From: Pagrus major
Taxonomy: Eukaryota > Chordata > Actinopteri > Spariformes > Sparidae
Assembly: GCF_040436345.1 (NCBI RefSeq)
Contig: NC_133236.1
Location: forward strand, 18,431,466 to 18,495,465
Length of the DNA: 64,000 nucleotides
Direction: 5' to 3'
Positions 1-12,096 of this stretch are shown here, in pieces (position 1 is the stretch's first letter; every line of letters starts with the position of its first letter). The position numbers were made by a program, and so were the translations under genes. The notes beneath the pieces were generated by a model, which saw nothing but the letters and a program-made list of their open reading frames with translations, had not been told where the DNA came from and did not search any database.

Positions 1-1151
1 CTTTACAGTTGGTTTCCACTCTGCCAATGAAGACAGAGATGAAGAAGAAGTGCAGCACGCATACAAATGTCAGGAGTTTTAACATAACAAATCTTATTAG
101 AACTATGTAATCATCATCATCAATACTTGCTCACTACGTATTTGCCTTTTGTACCCTCAGGTGTGCAGTTACTACAGTTTAGGAATTTCGTTAATTTCAC
201 ATTTGTGTATTTTAAAAAAGTTTTCTTATTGGTACTAGCCATGAGAAGCAGATAATTATTGGTTATTGGTATCCATACGCTGCATGCCTAATCTTGAGAT
301 CATGTGAATTGCTGGCTCTTCAGCAAAAGTATCAGACACACTGCAAGCAAAACAAGTTTCAGGTGCGGCTTTCTGGGACGGTTGCTCCCTCAGGACAAAT
401 TTTGTAAGTCATCTCACATTCCCCAAGTATGTTGAGTGGCAGGTTCGTGCTTAGTGTCCAACCCCCCTTACCTTTCCCCTACTATATATCACATAAGTCG
501 TCAGTCTATCTATCAGTGTCGCAGATGCTGCGATGCAGTGTAACAGCTGTTATCCAGGCTTTGGGACTATTAATTTCCTCACTGTCAAGCTCTGACTTGC
601 AGTTGTCCGTGCCTAACTTACGAATATGTCACCTGTTTCAATATGAGGCATGCACAGTCCATCACACCCAGTGACAGAGCAATGCAATGAATGCAACGCT
701 GAGGTTTAATGTTTCCACAATCTGCTGAGTAAAATTGTGACAGCCTTGTGTCACATTGTAGAAATGCCTAAATATGTTGTTCATCAGTGATAATAAAGAA
801 TTACCTCCTACAACATCAAAGAGTGATTCATCAGTTGTGCCTGCAAATGTGTTTTTCTACATATCAGATGAATCTTTGGGAATTAAGCTCCCATTTGTTA
901 ACATCATGCTTGATTACCTCATAACTGCAGGGAACTTGCACCTTATTTCTGCATGAATTCATTTTTAAAATGGCAAAATGCCCTATTTTTTTTTCTCTTT
1001 CTGCAGTATGAATATTTTATATGTGGAAGCAAAATGCATGTAGAAATCTTTTTATGTCAAGGCAGGTATTGCAAATAGCATGTGTACAGGAAATATAACA
1101 ATTCTATTGTAACATAGGGCTGCATATTAATCTTGACCTGCATCCTTTCAG
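1..1151. other. Window edge, no confident gene
   Basis: I see no supported coding exon here. A short acceptor-like site followed by an open stretch of about 50 bases at the very left edge (9-58) could be an exon of a gene starting outside the window, but its donor is weak and I could not join it in frame to the next gene. The rest is AT-rich and probably the 5' intron or upstream DNA of the RGG/proline-rich gene that follows. Confidence 0.4.
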
Positions 1152-3465
1152 ATGGATGCAGACACAGAAGAAAAGATGACAGAAACTTCAAAACCTTCCA
1201 AGGATGAATCTGAGAAACCCACAATGGACAACAAAGCTCGGTCAGTCTTAAAGTTTCTTACAGCCTAATACTGCATTTATTTATTAGTACTGTATTTATG
1301 GTTTGTTAAAGTGCATGCTAATGGAAGGCAAAAACATGCCCTGCTGAAAACTGGAGTATATATATTTGCATTACATTGTTGCATTGTGTCATTTCTGGGT
1401 ATTGAAGGGAATCTTATCTCACTTCTTTTGGGTTTCGTCAATGTACAGAGTTGACTATTACAGCTATACATGATTGAACTTGGTCTAGTGGTTAAGTGGC
1501 AGTAACTGCCCTTACGTGGAGCCTCATATTCTGATTGTACTTGGTTTAACAGGCCAGACAGAATAAAAATGCTCCAGATAAACATCTCCAATCAAATTAA
1601 ACAGGCCCAAACTGAATGAAATTTCAATCGGTTGCAGAGGGGTAGTTTAAAACGATCAAAATAATAATTGTCCCATGCTAATGTACGTTTCTTCACTTAC
1701 CAAAGATGGCAGCTTTTAAGGTGAACTGGTCGTGAACTGCTAAGAGTTTGTTTTTATACAAATTCTTAGAAAACTCCACCCCATCACATGTAAACATTTG
1801 ACCCGAAGTCTTCTTTGATTTGTATTGATTTCAATATTGTCCATTCAAACCTAGCTAGTGTTTCTCATATTATTTTTTTTCTCCTCCTCAGGGGCCGTGG
1901 GTTTAAAGGTCGTGGTCGAGGGGGTCGGATGAATCGAGGTGGCATGCGTGGTGGGCGGGGCATGATGAAAGTGTTTGGTCCACCTGGACATGGGAGGGGA
2001 CGACCAAAAGATGGACCCATGAATGGATTTGCACCCATGAGGTACTGACATTTGAAACACATGATGTTAAGTATAAATGTTTTGCTCTGTTTTTCTCTTT
2101 TCTTTTTTTTGTAGGGGAGTTAAATCCAAAGTTAAACAACTGCCCTTGATGTGTGTTTGATAAGATGTGTGTGCATTTTAAATGAAAATGCTTAGCTTTT
2201 ATGGGTATACTGCACTTCCCTCGCAGAGGAATGAGGAGGATGCGACCTTACCCAGACGTAAGAGGTCATCGAGGTAGGGGTGGACCAATGGGCATGGGCC
2301 CTCCTCCTCCTCCTCCCCCACCACCTCCCATGCACCTCAGAGGCCCCTTCCCACCCATGCATAGGTAAGCAACTCACACAAAGACACACAGTATTGTGTG
2401 CAGACACTCAGGGTAACCAGAGAGACCGGATACATGGTTGTTTGATTTAAGAATGATCCTCCTGAGTTCAAGAACCTCTCTTCTAAAAGGTAGATTCTTT
2501 TGTGTGGGGATCAAATACCTGTACATTTGAGCCATTTATTTCTGGAGCAAATTATTTTGTAAATCACAACCCTTTAATGAGTAGGTGTGTGTTTTCATTT
2601 AACTTAAAATGCACACAAATGTCTTGTATCGGTGCAATGCCTTTCCCTGTCTGTAGGCACGGACCCCCTCTGCCTCCTCCTCCAGGTTATCCTGGTTTCA
2701 GAGGGCGTCCACCACACCCTCGAGGCCGTGGCATGCTGCCCCCTGGACCTCCGCGCCACTTCCACCCCCGCGGCCCGAGAGGGTAAGAGCTGTTTGAATT
2801 TTAATATCTTGCTCAAGCTTTGCAAGTCACAATTCTCGGCACTTTGCTTGCACGCTTTTTAAGACACCTAAATAGATTTAAAAATAATTCTGGTAAGCAT
2901 TTGAGACATGCTCACACTAGTTATATTACTTTACATCGAGTAAACTGCAAGCCAAAAGACTGAGGGTTGTGACACAATGCACAGTCCTTTCTGTCCCTTT
3001 TCTTTTAAGCCTCATTATAGCTTCACTTTAACTTCCTCTAATTATCACATTTCTTTCTCAGTTTGTCTATCAAATAGATGAGATAATATAAGTGTTTGCC
3101 CAAAGCTTGTCTTACTAATGTTGAGTCAAAGACTGTTAACTTATAAATAAATAAAAAACATACTTACTGCTCAACTATTTGAAAGCATACTTTTAAATAG
3201 TGCATGAAACAATGAAAAGACATTGCGATGTATTTTGCCATTCCAGTAACTGCACAGTAACTGAGAGGGGATGAGAACCCTGATTGGAGTAGTTCAGATG
3301 GGTGCTCTTATCAGAGTGTGCCACCTATTGGCCAAAGCCGAGAATCCAATGTGTGATTTTATCCTTTTACACAGCTACCACAATGGACCGGTCTCTCCTC
3401 CGCCTCACCCCCTACCTGGCAGAGGCCAGAGGTGGCCAGGGCCCCCTGGTGGCCGACGCTTTTAA
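1152..3465 (+). CDS. RGG- and proline-rich low-complexity protein, five exons, 197 residues
   Basis: Not recognised by name. Exons 1152-1240, 1892-2041, 2227-2364, 2657-2782 and 3375-3465 all have AG/GT borders and every junction is phase 2, giving 594 nt and a stop at 3463-3465. The ATG at 1152 directly follows the acceptor AG at 1150-1151, so 5'UTR exons must lie upstream, or the protein may begin earlier. Layout: residues 1-30 are acidic and lysine-rich (MDADTEEKMTETSKPSKDE); 31-80 are a GRG/RGG block; 81-125 hold a second RGRGG block and a run of ten prolines; 126-197 alternate PPPP with RGR repeats and end PPGGRRF. RGG boxes with proline tracts are typical of RNA-binding or ribonucleoprotein-associated proteins, so an RNA-related role is an inference only. 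AATAAA at 3878-3883 marks a likely 3' end. There is no folded domain. I am confident that it is a real gene but not of its function. Confidence 0.75.
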
Positions 3466-3900
3466 CACAGCCTGCCCTAAAAAACAATAACCAAGCAGCT
3501 GTTAATGTAGAAGGGGCCTAAAGTGGTGCAGTAAATTAAATGCCCCTCACTTATGTGTTATACAAAGTCTGTGGCCAAATGTCTGGTTATTGATATTGTC
3601 TACTGGCAAAGAAATAATGTGAAAAAGACTAATGACAACCGAGGACACAGAAATGCCTCACAGTTTTTAACAATGTAAAGGCATCCTCGCATTCTGTTAC
3701 CTTTTTGTTAATGAAATACTGTTGGTACTGTAGGAACTATTTGACGTTGTTGAGAAAAAGCTGTTAAAACCAAGTCGCTGTTCTCGAAGGGAGGAAAATT
3801 CATGTCAAAGTTCATTAAATGTTCTGTGGTTCTTGTTATAGTCACCCTGTGAGCCTTAAGAAATGTTTCTGATCATTAATAAAGAATTAAAAAATGGGTG
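3466..3900 (+). other. 3'UTR of the RGG/proline-rich gene
   Basis: AT-rich non-coding sequence follows the TAA stop, with an AATAAA hexamer at 3878-3883. No other strong polyadenylation signal occurs before it after the stop codon. Confidence 0.6.
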
Positions 3901-5600
3901 ACACTGCATATTTGAAGGTGGGGAACAATTAATATAAGAGTGCGCAACAGCCCTCAAGCACCACTGTTACTAGCTTAGTACACCTTAGACCTCCCTAACC
4001 TTTCCTTTTGTTACATGGAAAACATTACTGTATTATAACCTCACCAAGCAGTGCAGCAAATATTGTTGAACACTTACACAGTTTTCAAGAGAAAAGACAA
4101 TATTCCACTTGTCAAGTATTCATGAGTATTTAATTTTTATATATTATATCATTAATGTGCAGCTCTTTTAAGTTATGAGTATTGCTGTTTGAAACATTCA
4201 TGTTTGTCTTTATCAGTCTATTGTGTAAAGACACAAAGTAAAAGGCATTAAATGAATAGTTTATAGTTTATTGAAAGAGATATCTAGTAGCTTTTTTATA
4301 AATGAAAGCAAATTCCATTATTATTTACTTCAGTTAACTCTTTACTGTGTTCAGTTCTTTGAATTGTCATAAAAACTTTATTCACTGTAATTAACATAAC
4401 TTTTGTGAACCTGTGAATGTGTTTTATGAAAATCGTCAAGACATATGAAGTAGTCGTGGAGAAAAAAAATAAAAGTAAAAATAAACTCAACTTCTCTTTT
4501 TTTTGGTTTATTCACAAACAAGTCTGAGAGTTGTCATTACAATTTACAACAATTATGTAATATTTGGAAGAGAATGAATTGCAATGTCAATCTAATACTG
4601 CACACAGTGGCACAGTAACAGTGTTTGATCTTAGAAAGAGAACATTTGGTCCATGTAAAGACCACTGTGAAGATATTGTACATATTATATAGAAGTTTTT
4701 GGATAAGTGTGGAGGACCGAGAGCCCTTAACAAATCATTTCTCTTGGCTCTTTGAAGGATGCATATAGGAAAAGTAATCCATGAATTGCAGGTTAAATAG
4801 CTGAGAACTTGAATTTCAGTCACTCAAGTACATAACTATTTTTCTTACCATGTAAATTTCTCTGGAGGACGCCACCAACCGCTCCACTTGAAAGGCACTG
4901 AAATGCTTTTGGCCGAATGTCATGTCACAGATAAAATTCAGTGGTAGCATGTCTAAAAGGAGGACATCATCTGCAAAGGATAAACACTCTGATATGACCA
5001 AGGACTTTCATGTTTTCTTGCTGTTTATAATAAGATTTAATTTGACTTTAAGGGCAACAAAGGGACTTTCTTTCTGTTCTTTCTATCATTAATTCTTATA
5101 CTTAAATATTTTAAGTAAAAATAAAAGTTTGTTGCCATGCCTGTAGTTATAGCATATTAAGTTAATGTATATTTTATAGAAAACTGTAGTAACAGATTAT
5201 TAAATAAATTACTTCGCAAAGTGCCGTGATACACAATAATGGCACCATCTCATGGGAAACTGAATAAAGTGGACACCAATCACACAAGATTGTAGCTCTT
5301 AAGATTTTGCAAGCTAATTTAGGCCTTCTGAATGTCGAAGAGGCATTTATTATTGATTCTCTGTATTGTATGAACTGCTGGCACAAACACTGATTTGGCA
5401 TTATTATTGTAGATCAGATAGCTCCAGTATGGCTGCAGACCTTCATCACAGCTAGTCTGTTTCATAAATTAGCCACAGACAGGTGTTGGCTCCCCCCCAC
5501 CCCCCCACTCTGTCTGTCTCTTTCCATCTCTTCAGCACTCTCAGTACATTTTGCTGCCTCTTCAGTCTGCAGTCCCTTCTTGTTTCTCCCTTTGGTTGAT
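3901..5600. other. Intergenic, nothing supported
   Basis: AT-rich DNA without exon-like open stretches flanked by splice sites. A C-run with CTGTCTGTCTCTTTCC (about 5490-5525) is simple sequence. No RNA gene seen. Confidence 0.5.
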
Positions 5601-5632
5601 TATAACAGACTGACTGTTGTTGTCTCCTGAAG

Positions 5633-5757
5633 GGGGGCACACAGTACAATTAACCTTCCGGGCCCCAGGAACCCAGGCCCTCCCTCACATCTCTCCCCTC
5701 CTTCACCAGCGGCGTGACATTGGAGGTCCGGCTCTTCGCTTGAAAACTGGAAAAGGT
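5633..5757 (+). other. Possible stray or alternative terminal exon
   Basis: A pyrimidine-rich tract ending TCCTGAAG precedes a GC-rich stretch that ends in AAAAG/GTGAGC, a good donor. A second acceptor-like TTTCAG follows at 5823-5828. One frame stays open through the stretch and would read ...TFRAPGTQALPHIS... If the upstream RGG gene were spliced here in its phase (2), the reading would be a short proline-rich tail ending in TGA, so an alternative last exon is possible. AATAAA occurs at 6737-6742. The evidence is composition and splice-like sites only; I do not recognise a protein family. Confidence 0.2.
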
Positions 5758-6812
5758 GAGCCTCCTCTTGTGTCTTATGCCCAAATCCTCCCCCCCCTCA
5801 CTGATGCCTGGAGATTCTCTCTTTCAGGATGGAAGCTGAAGACGGTGAGACACAGAGGACTATGGTACTTACCTTTTTATTTTTTATCATTAATGGCTTA
5901 AAATTAAGAAAATGTAGTTCAGAAGATTTGCACTCAACTGTCATGGAAGTACATGTGTACTGTGAAAGAACAGAGTAAGGAGACCTAGAGATATACAGCA
6001 CAAGACAGTCTATAAATCAATATTATTGCACTGATAACTGGCAGGAAATCATTTGGAATCAGTAGGAAAAGCACAGGTGTGAATAATAAAGTTAAAGGTG
6101 ACTGAAATCCATTTAGCTGCTTAAGTTTCAGTGTCCTGGTTTTATGTGTGCTAGCTCACTGTCACCTGCTCATGGCTTAAAAAATCTTGCCATCGTTAAT
6201 AGTATTGTTAGTGGTAGATGGATGAAGCCTTATGAGGCTTCGGGGCTTTCTTTTTATTTGTGCCAATAAAAGTTTTGAAGCTTCAGGGTCTGAAACATGG
6301 CAAGCATAGTGATATCTGATAACCTTTCAAGACTGGGGCTGAAGCATGACAACACCTCTCTAATTTGACTTGTTTTGGTCTCATATGAAGGGTTGTAAGT
6401 GAAGTGAAAGTCCCCCGTATGAATAGTGCTTAAGTGAAAGAATTACAGTATCTCATGTGATCTGTACCTCAGTATCAAAAGCACTAGTTCAAGTAAATTA
6501 TACATATATTTTCAGGTATGTATATACTGTATAGTGTCACCCTCTGTATGACAGCTCAGTTTAATACAGGAAAAGGAGGGGTAAGTCCTGAATAGTCTTT
6601 AAATAGAGCAATGGAGAATAGTGTCCTATAATAAATATATAGGGACTATGAGCAGGAAATTTGATTGAAGATGAATGTTTGATCTGTGATTTTTTTATTT
6701 TTTTTGCCTTCAAGGATTTTTGTGCACTGACTATTCAATAAACACAAAGAAAATCACTTGTGTGTTGGTATTGTTTCCTACAGATTATATATGTTTGTAC
6801 AGAATAATGACA

Positions 6813-7173
6813 GTTTAAAGGTGCACTTTGTAGTTTGGGGGGAGAAATTTAAATCGGAAGAGAAAGATCTTCATTGATATTTTTATGCTTAAACTAAATA
6901 AACAAACCCTTCATTTTCATCACTGAATAAACTGAATTAACAAACTGACCTTAAAGGACAACACAATTTCATACTGCTTTACTTTGTTTATATTTGGCGG
7001 ACCCTGCCACCTTTCTTGCTTCAGTGTTCTGGGGACTTTAGAACTGAGAACAGCTTGTTTCTTCAGTTATGGAAAAGATTAACATTTCTGTTTGTATTAT
7101 TACCTCATTAATATTGCAAATTTTAAAATTACGGTGGAAATGTCTTCTCCAAAACTACACAGTGCCCCTTTAA
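6813..7173. mobile_element. Short inverted-repeat DNA transposon (MITE), family A copy 1
   Basis: The left end reads TTTAAAGGTGCACTTTGTAG and the right end reads CTACACAGTGCCCCTTTAA, so the termini are imperfect inverted repeats of about 30 bp. The interior is AT-rich and non-coding. A second copy at 51874-52232 shares the ends and interior words such as TATTTGGCGGACCCTGCCAC and GAGAACAGCTTGTTT, which makes this a dispersed family rather than unique sequence. Confidence 0.75.
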
Positions 7174-7266
7174 CAAAACTTTGTAATATTAATGTAAAAG
7201 TAGAATTGCACTTCTGGTGAAATAACAGCACAAAAAAGGTGAGTTCAGTTGATATTAAATTCTGGA

Positions 7267-7277
7267 TTTATTTTATT
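7267..7277 (-). promoter_or_regulatory. Polyadenylation signals for mrps10
   Basis: Two overlapping AATAAA hexamers read on the minus strand, about 205 bases past the mrps10 stop codon. They fit the expected 3' end of a short mitochondrial ribosomal protein mRNA. Confidence 0.6.
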
Positions 7278-7481
7278 GAAGAAAAAAAAACATACAACTA
7301 ACTCCACATTGTTGCCTCAGAAAAGACAATGAAAACAAGTTACATGTTGAAATAATGACTAAGTTCAATATATGGCCTTTTTTTCTGTGATGTTGAACTC
7401 TGTTTATGATATTGCTGAAATCTTTATGTTGAGCACTTCATGAGTCCATGACAACCAAATATCTGCTGCTCATCACTGAAT

Positions 7482-9573
<2,092 letters not shown>

Positions 9574-9960
9574 GTTTATGAAGAAGGTGGGACAGAAGCT
9601 AAAGTACCTCGACAGTGCTGCCCCCCTGTGTCCTGGAGGGTGAACTACCACTGTGGCAACTGGGTGCTACAACCACATCTGGACGGGCTACTGGCGCCCT
9701 CATTGTTATAAACAGATTTTTAAAATGTACATATATATAAATATACATAGATAGCTATTATATAATTGTGGGCAATTCATAAAGAGAATGTAATTTACAA
9801 CAATGACAGAGAAAATATCAGGTAGCCTATTCAATGCAGACATCAAACCAAGTAAATATTAGATACAAGAGAGAGCAAAAAATATCTATATGAGGCTTGA
9901 GGATTGAGATACAAATTTTCACTTCAGTTTTTACAGCTTTGCAAAACACATTTCAGGGTA
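9574..9960. other. mrps10 5' flank
   Basis: This should hold the mrps10 promoter on the minus strand. It includes a modestly GC-richer stretch (9580-9710) followed by AT-rich DNA. I see no TATA box at a convincing distance and no coding exon. Confidence 0.35.
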
Positions 9961-10335
9961 TTAAAGGTGCAATGTGTAAGAATTTGAGTTGAAAACCTTC
10001 AAAAAATGAAATAAAACCATCAGCAGAATGTGTGAACGTGTTTAAGTGTACAGTTCTGACATTATGAGGTCTATGTATTGCATTGAAAAGAAATACACTG
10101 AAGTTAGCATGCTAACCAGCTAGCCCCGACCTGCTTTGGTTTAAAGCTCATGTGCTTGTAGTGTAAACACCAACATTCCCCCGCTTTCCCAGTTTGGACT
10201 GCTAGCTGCATGGCTAACTGAGCTAACTAGCTGACGGCAGCTAAAGTTGGCAGCAGTTAGTGGTTACTCTGGCGATATGCTGCCCCTGTCTGTTTTGAGG
10301 ATGAATTCAACAGGTGGTCGATATTGCACCTTTAA
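9961..10335. mobile_element. Short inverted-repeat element (MITE), family B copy 1
   Basis: Begins TTAAAGGTGCAATGTGTAAG and ends ATATTGCACCTTTAA, so the termini are inverted repeats. The interior has the palindrome-rich words AGTTAGCATGCTAACCAGC and TAGCCCC. A related copy occurs at 49091-49490 with the same interior (AGTTAGCATGCTAACCAGC) and the phrase GATATGCTGCCC. Non-coding. Confidence 0.75.
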
Positions 10336-11085
10336 GCTACATATTAAAAGTGTCATTGAATATATTGAAGTTTGTTTTGTTTTTACTTAGTCCTTTCTCC
10401 ATTCCAATAATCACCAGTGTGTGCTTTGTTTTCTTCGCGTCCATCATGTCGTGGATTAGGTGACCCTGAACTGAACTGTATAATAAGCTCAACCTTCACT
10501 GATACAGAATTAAAATTTTGTGTCATTAAATGTAGCTAGGACCTCATAGTTGAGGGCAAGGATTTTCCTGAAAAAGTCAATGTAAAGACTTCTGTTTTAA
10601 AAAAAATAAATTCTACCGCTATAATCCTACATTGCATCATTATAGTGATTCTTTGTATGTTTATTCTAACAGTCACCAATTTCTTATTTTTCATTGAATT
10701 GGGTTGAAATATTGCCTGAACATTCAAGAAACCGTAAGGATAATTTGCAACATGTATTGATTTAAATAGATGTTTTACAATAAGGAAATTATTACAATAT
10801 ATTAATATCAAATTAATACCTTCACTATTTAAAAAAAAAACATTTTGCAAACAAATTATGATTGTGTGTAGCGTAGGATTAATATATTTCTGTTACTTCT
10901 AGAAGTTATTTGGTGCTGCATTAGTGCCATTGTCTTCTGAAATATGTTAAAGATATTTCAATTGGTTGTATTTTTACCAAAGAAGGATTATTTTAATTTC
11001 CTTGAGTATGTTTTGTGTGAAAGGGTTCAAACAGCTAAATATTCCTCATGTTCACTGGAATATCTTTATGTTTGCTCAAGTATTA

Positions 11086-11091
11086 CTCTTG
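11086..11091. repeat. Target-site duplication, left (CTCTTG)
   Basis: The hexamer CTCTTG lies immediately outside the TAC terminus of the element at 11092-11713 and is repeated exactly at 11714-11719. Confidence 0.75.
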
Positions 11092-11713
11092 TACGGAAGC
11101 CCTAAAGGGCCATGCATTCATACATTTTATTTCCTCCGTTTTCCCGTGATAACGAGTTAATTTCATTTGTTTTCTCGAGATCTCGAGTTATTATCTCGAA
11201 ATAACAACTTTGTTTTCCCGAGATAACGATATAGTTAATTCGAGATCTCCTCATTAACTACATAGCTGGTCAGCTATGTAGTTAATGACGACATCAGGCT
11301 CACTTAGATTGCGCTGCTGATATAGCTGAAGCCTTGCTAACCGTCTTTTTAGATTACGCACACTAATGTGTATATTATCTGTAATAGCAAGACATAATGC
11401 TATTTCAGCCTGTGTCAGGCCTTGATTGAAAAGATATGTGACGTGGTGATCGATATGCTCCTGCTCCTCTGACATTGCTACACTGAATGATGTTTCCTGC
11501 AATGATTTAATATACTACACTATCGTTTTGTTTTCTCAAGATCTCAAGAAAAATTATCCCGTTATCTCGGGAAAACGGCAGTTGTTATTTCGAGATAATA
11601 ACTCGAGATCTCGAGAAAACAAATGAAATTAACTCGTTATCACGGGAAAACGGAGGAAATAAAATGTATGAATGCATGGCCCTTTAGGGCTTCCGTACTT
11701 TAGGGCTTCCGTA
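11092..11713 (-). mobile_element. Deleted IS3EU-like DNA transposon, copy 1
   Basis: The termini are long near-perfect inverted repeats starting TACGGAAGCCCTAAAGGGCC and ending GGGCTTCCGTA. Flanking CTCTTG hexamers (11086-11091, 11714-11719) are a 6-bp target-site duplication. Subterminal DNA is built from the palindrome ATCTCGAGAT and repeats of CCCGAGATAACG. Between the ends is an open frame on the minus strand with the N-terminus of a transposase. The right end carries an extra tandem copy of its last 16 bases (TTTAGGGCTTCCGTAC twice, 11682-11714). 6-bp duplications and TAC...GTA ends with an integrase-like protein fit the IS3EU group as I know it; that assignment is an inference. Confidence 0.75.
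11254..11502 (-). pseudogene. Transposase N-terminal fragment (integrase type), copy 1
   Basis: An 82-residue open frame inside the deleted transposon. It reads ...EEQEHIDHHVTYLFNQG LTQAEIALCLAI... followed by NLKRRLARLQL. This looks like the helix-turn-helix N-terminus of the integrase-core (rve/DDE) transposases common in fish genomes, in which a short linker and then an 'I..QL.G.G.L.GYR' segment lead into the catalytic domain. Here the frame stops at DQLCS inside the inverted repeat, so the catalytic domain is absent. It is nearly identical to the fragment at 19862-20116, so the two copies derive from one parent. It cannot act as a transposase. Confidence 0.7.
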
Positions 11714-11719
11714 CTCTTG

Positions 11720-11998
11720 GACACTTTTGACAACACTTATTATTTCACAATCTTATACTATATATTTTTGCTCATGTAAGACTAATTGAAGATATTTACA
11801 TTGATGCAGCCTGTTGAGACTTTTACTTGGATCTGGATATTTCTTCCAGCACTGCTTGCTATTTTTGGGGCAGACCAGTAATAACAACTGATTAGTTTGC
11901 AGATGAAACACGTCGTTTCATCCTCGTTTGAAAGAAGATACGATTAAAGTTAAAACACTCCGGTTACTGATGTGAACTGCGATCATTTAATTGGTGTA
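11720..11998. other. tulp4 distal upstream region
   Basis: AT-rich sequence between the transposon and the tulp4 promoter. I see no gene or strong motif. Confidence 0.4.
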
Positions 11999-12000
11999 AT

Positions 12001-12023
12001 CACGTGCCTGTCACGTGACTCAG
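12001..12023 (+). promoter_or_regulatory. Double E-box and AP-1-like site in tulp4 promoter
   Basis: CACGTG at 12001-12006 is followed by the perfect 10-bp palindrome GTCACGTGAC (12010-12019), which matches USF/TFE-type E-boxes. It overlaps TGACTCA (12016-12022), an AP-1-type site. The cluster lies about 80 bases before the donor of the first non-coding exon. Confidence 0.45.
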
Positions 12024-12029
12024 CTCTCG

Positions 12030-12096
12030 GGTCGGGCCCTGGCAGTGTCCAGAAGCAGGCTGCAGGCAGAGGAAGCAGCAGCGGTACTGAGCCGAG
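12030..12096 (+). other. tulp4: Probable tulp4 first non-coding exon
   Basis: GC-rich, purine-rich sequence ends in CCGAG/GTAAGCG, a strong donor, just after the E-box cluster and upstream of the tulp4 start codon. The transcription start itself is not visible. The 3' partner (remaining 5'UTR) lies somewhere before 14011; a GC-rich stretch from about 13330 fits, but the acceptor is uncertain. Confidence 0.45.

Noticed and set aside
9-58. Possible exon at the window edge (GFHSANEDRDEEEVQHAYK)
   Set aside because: The donor GTCAGG is weak and no in-frame partner was found; kept only as a note.
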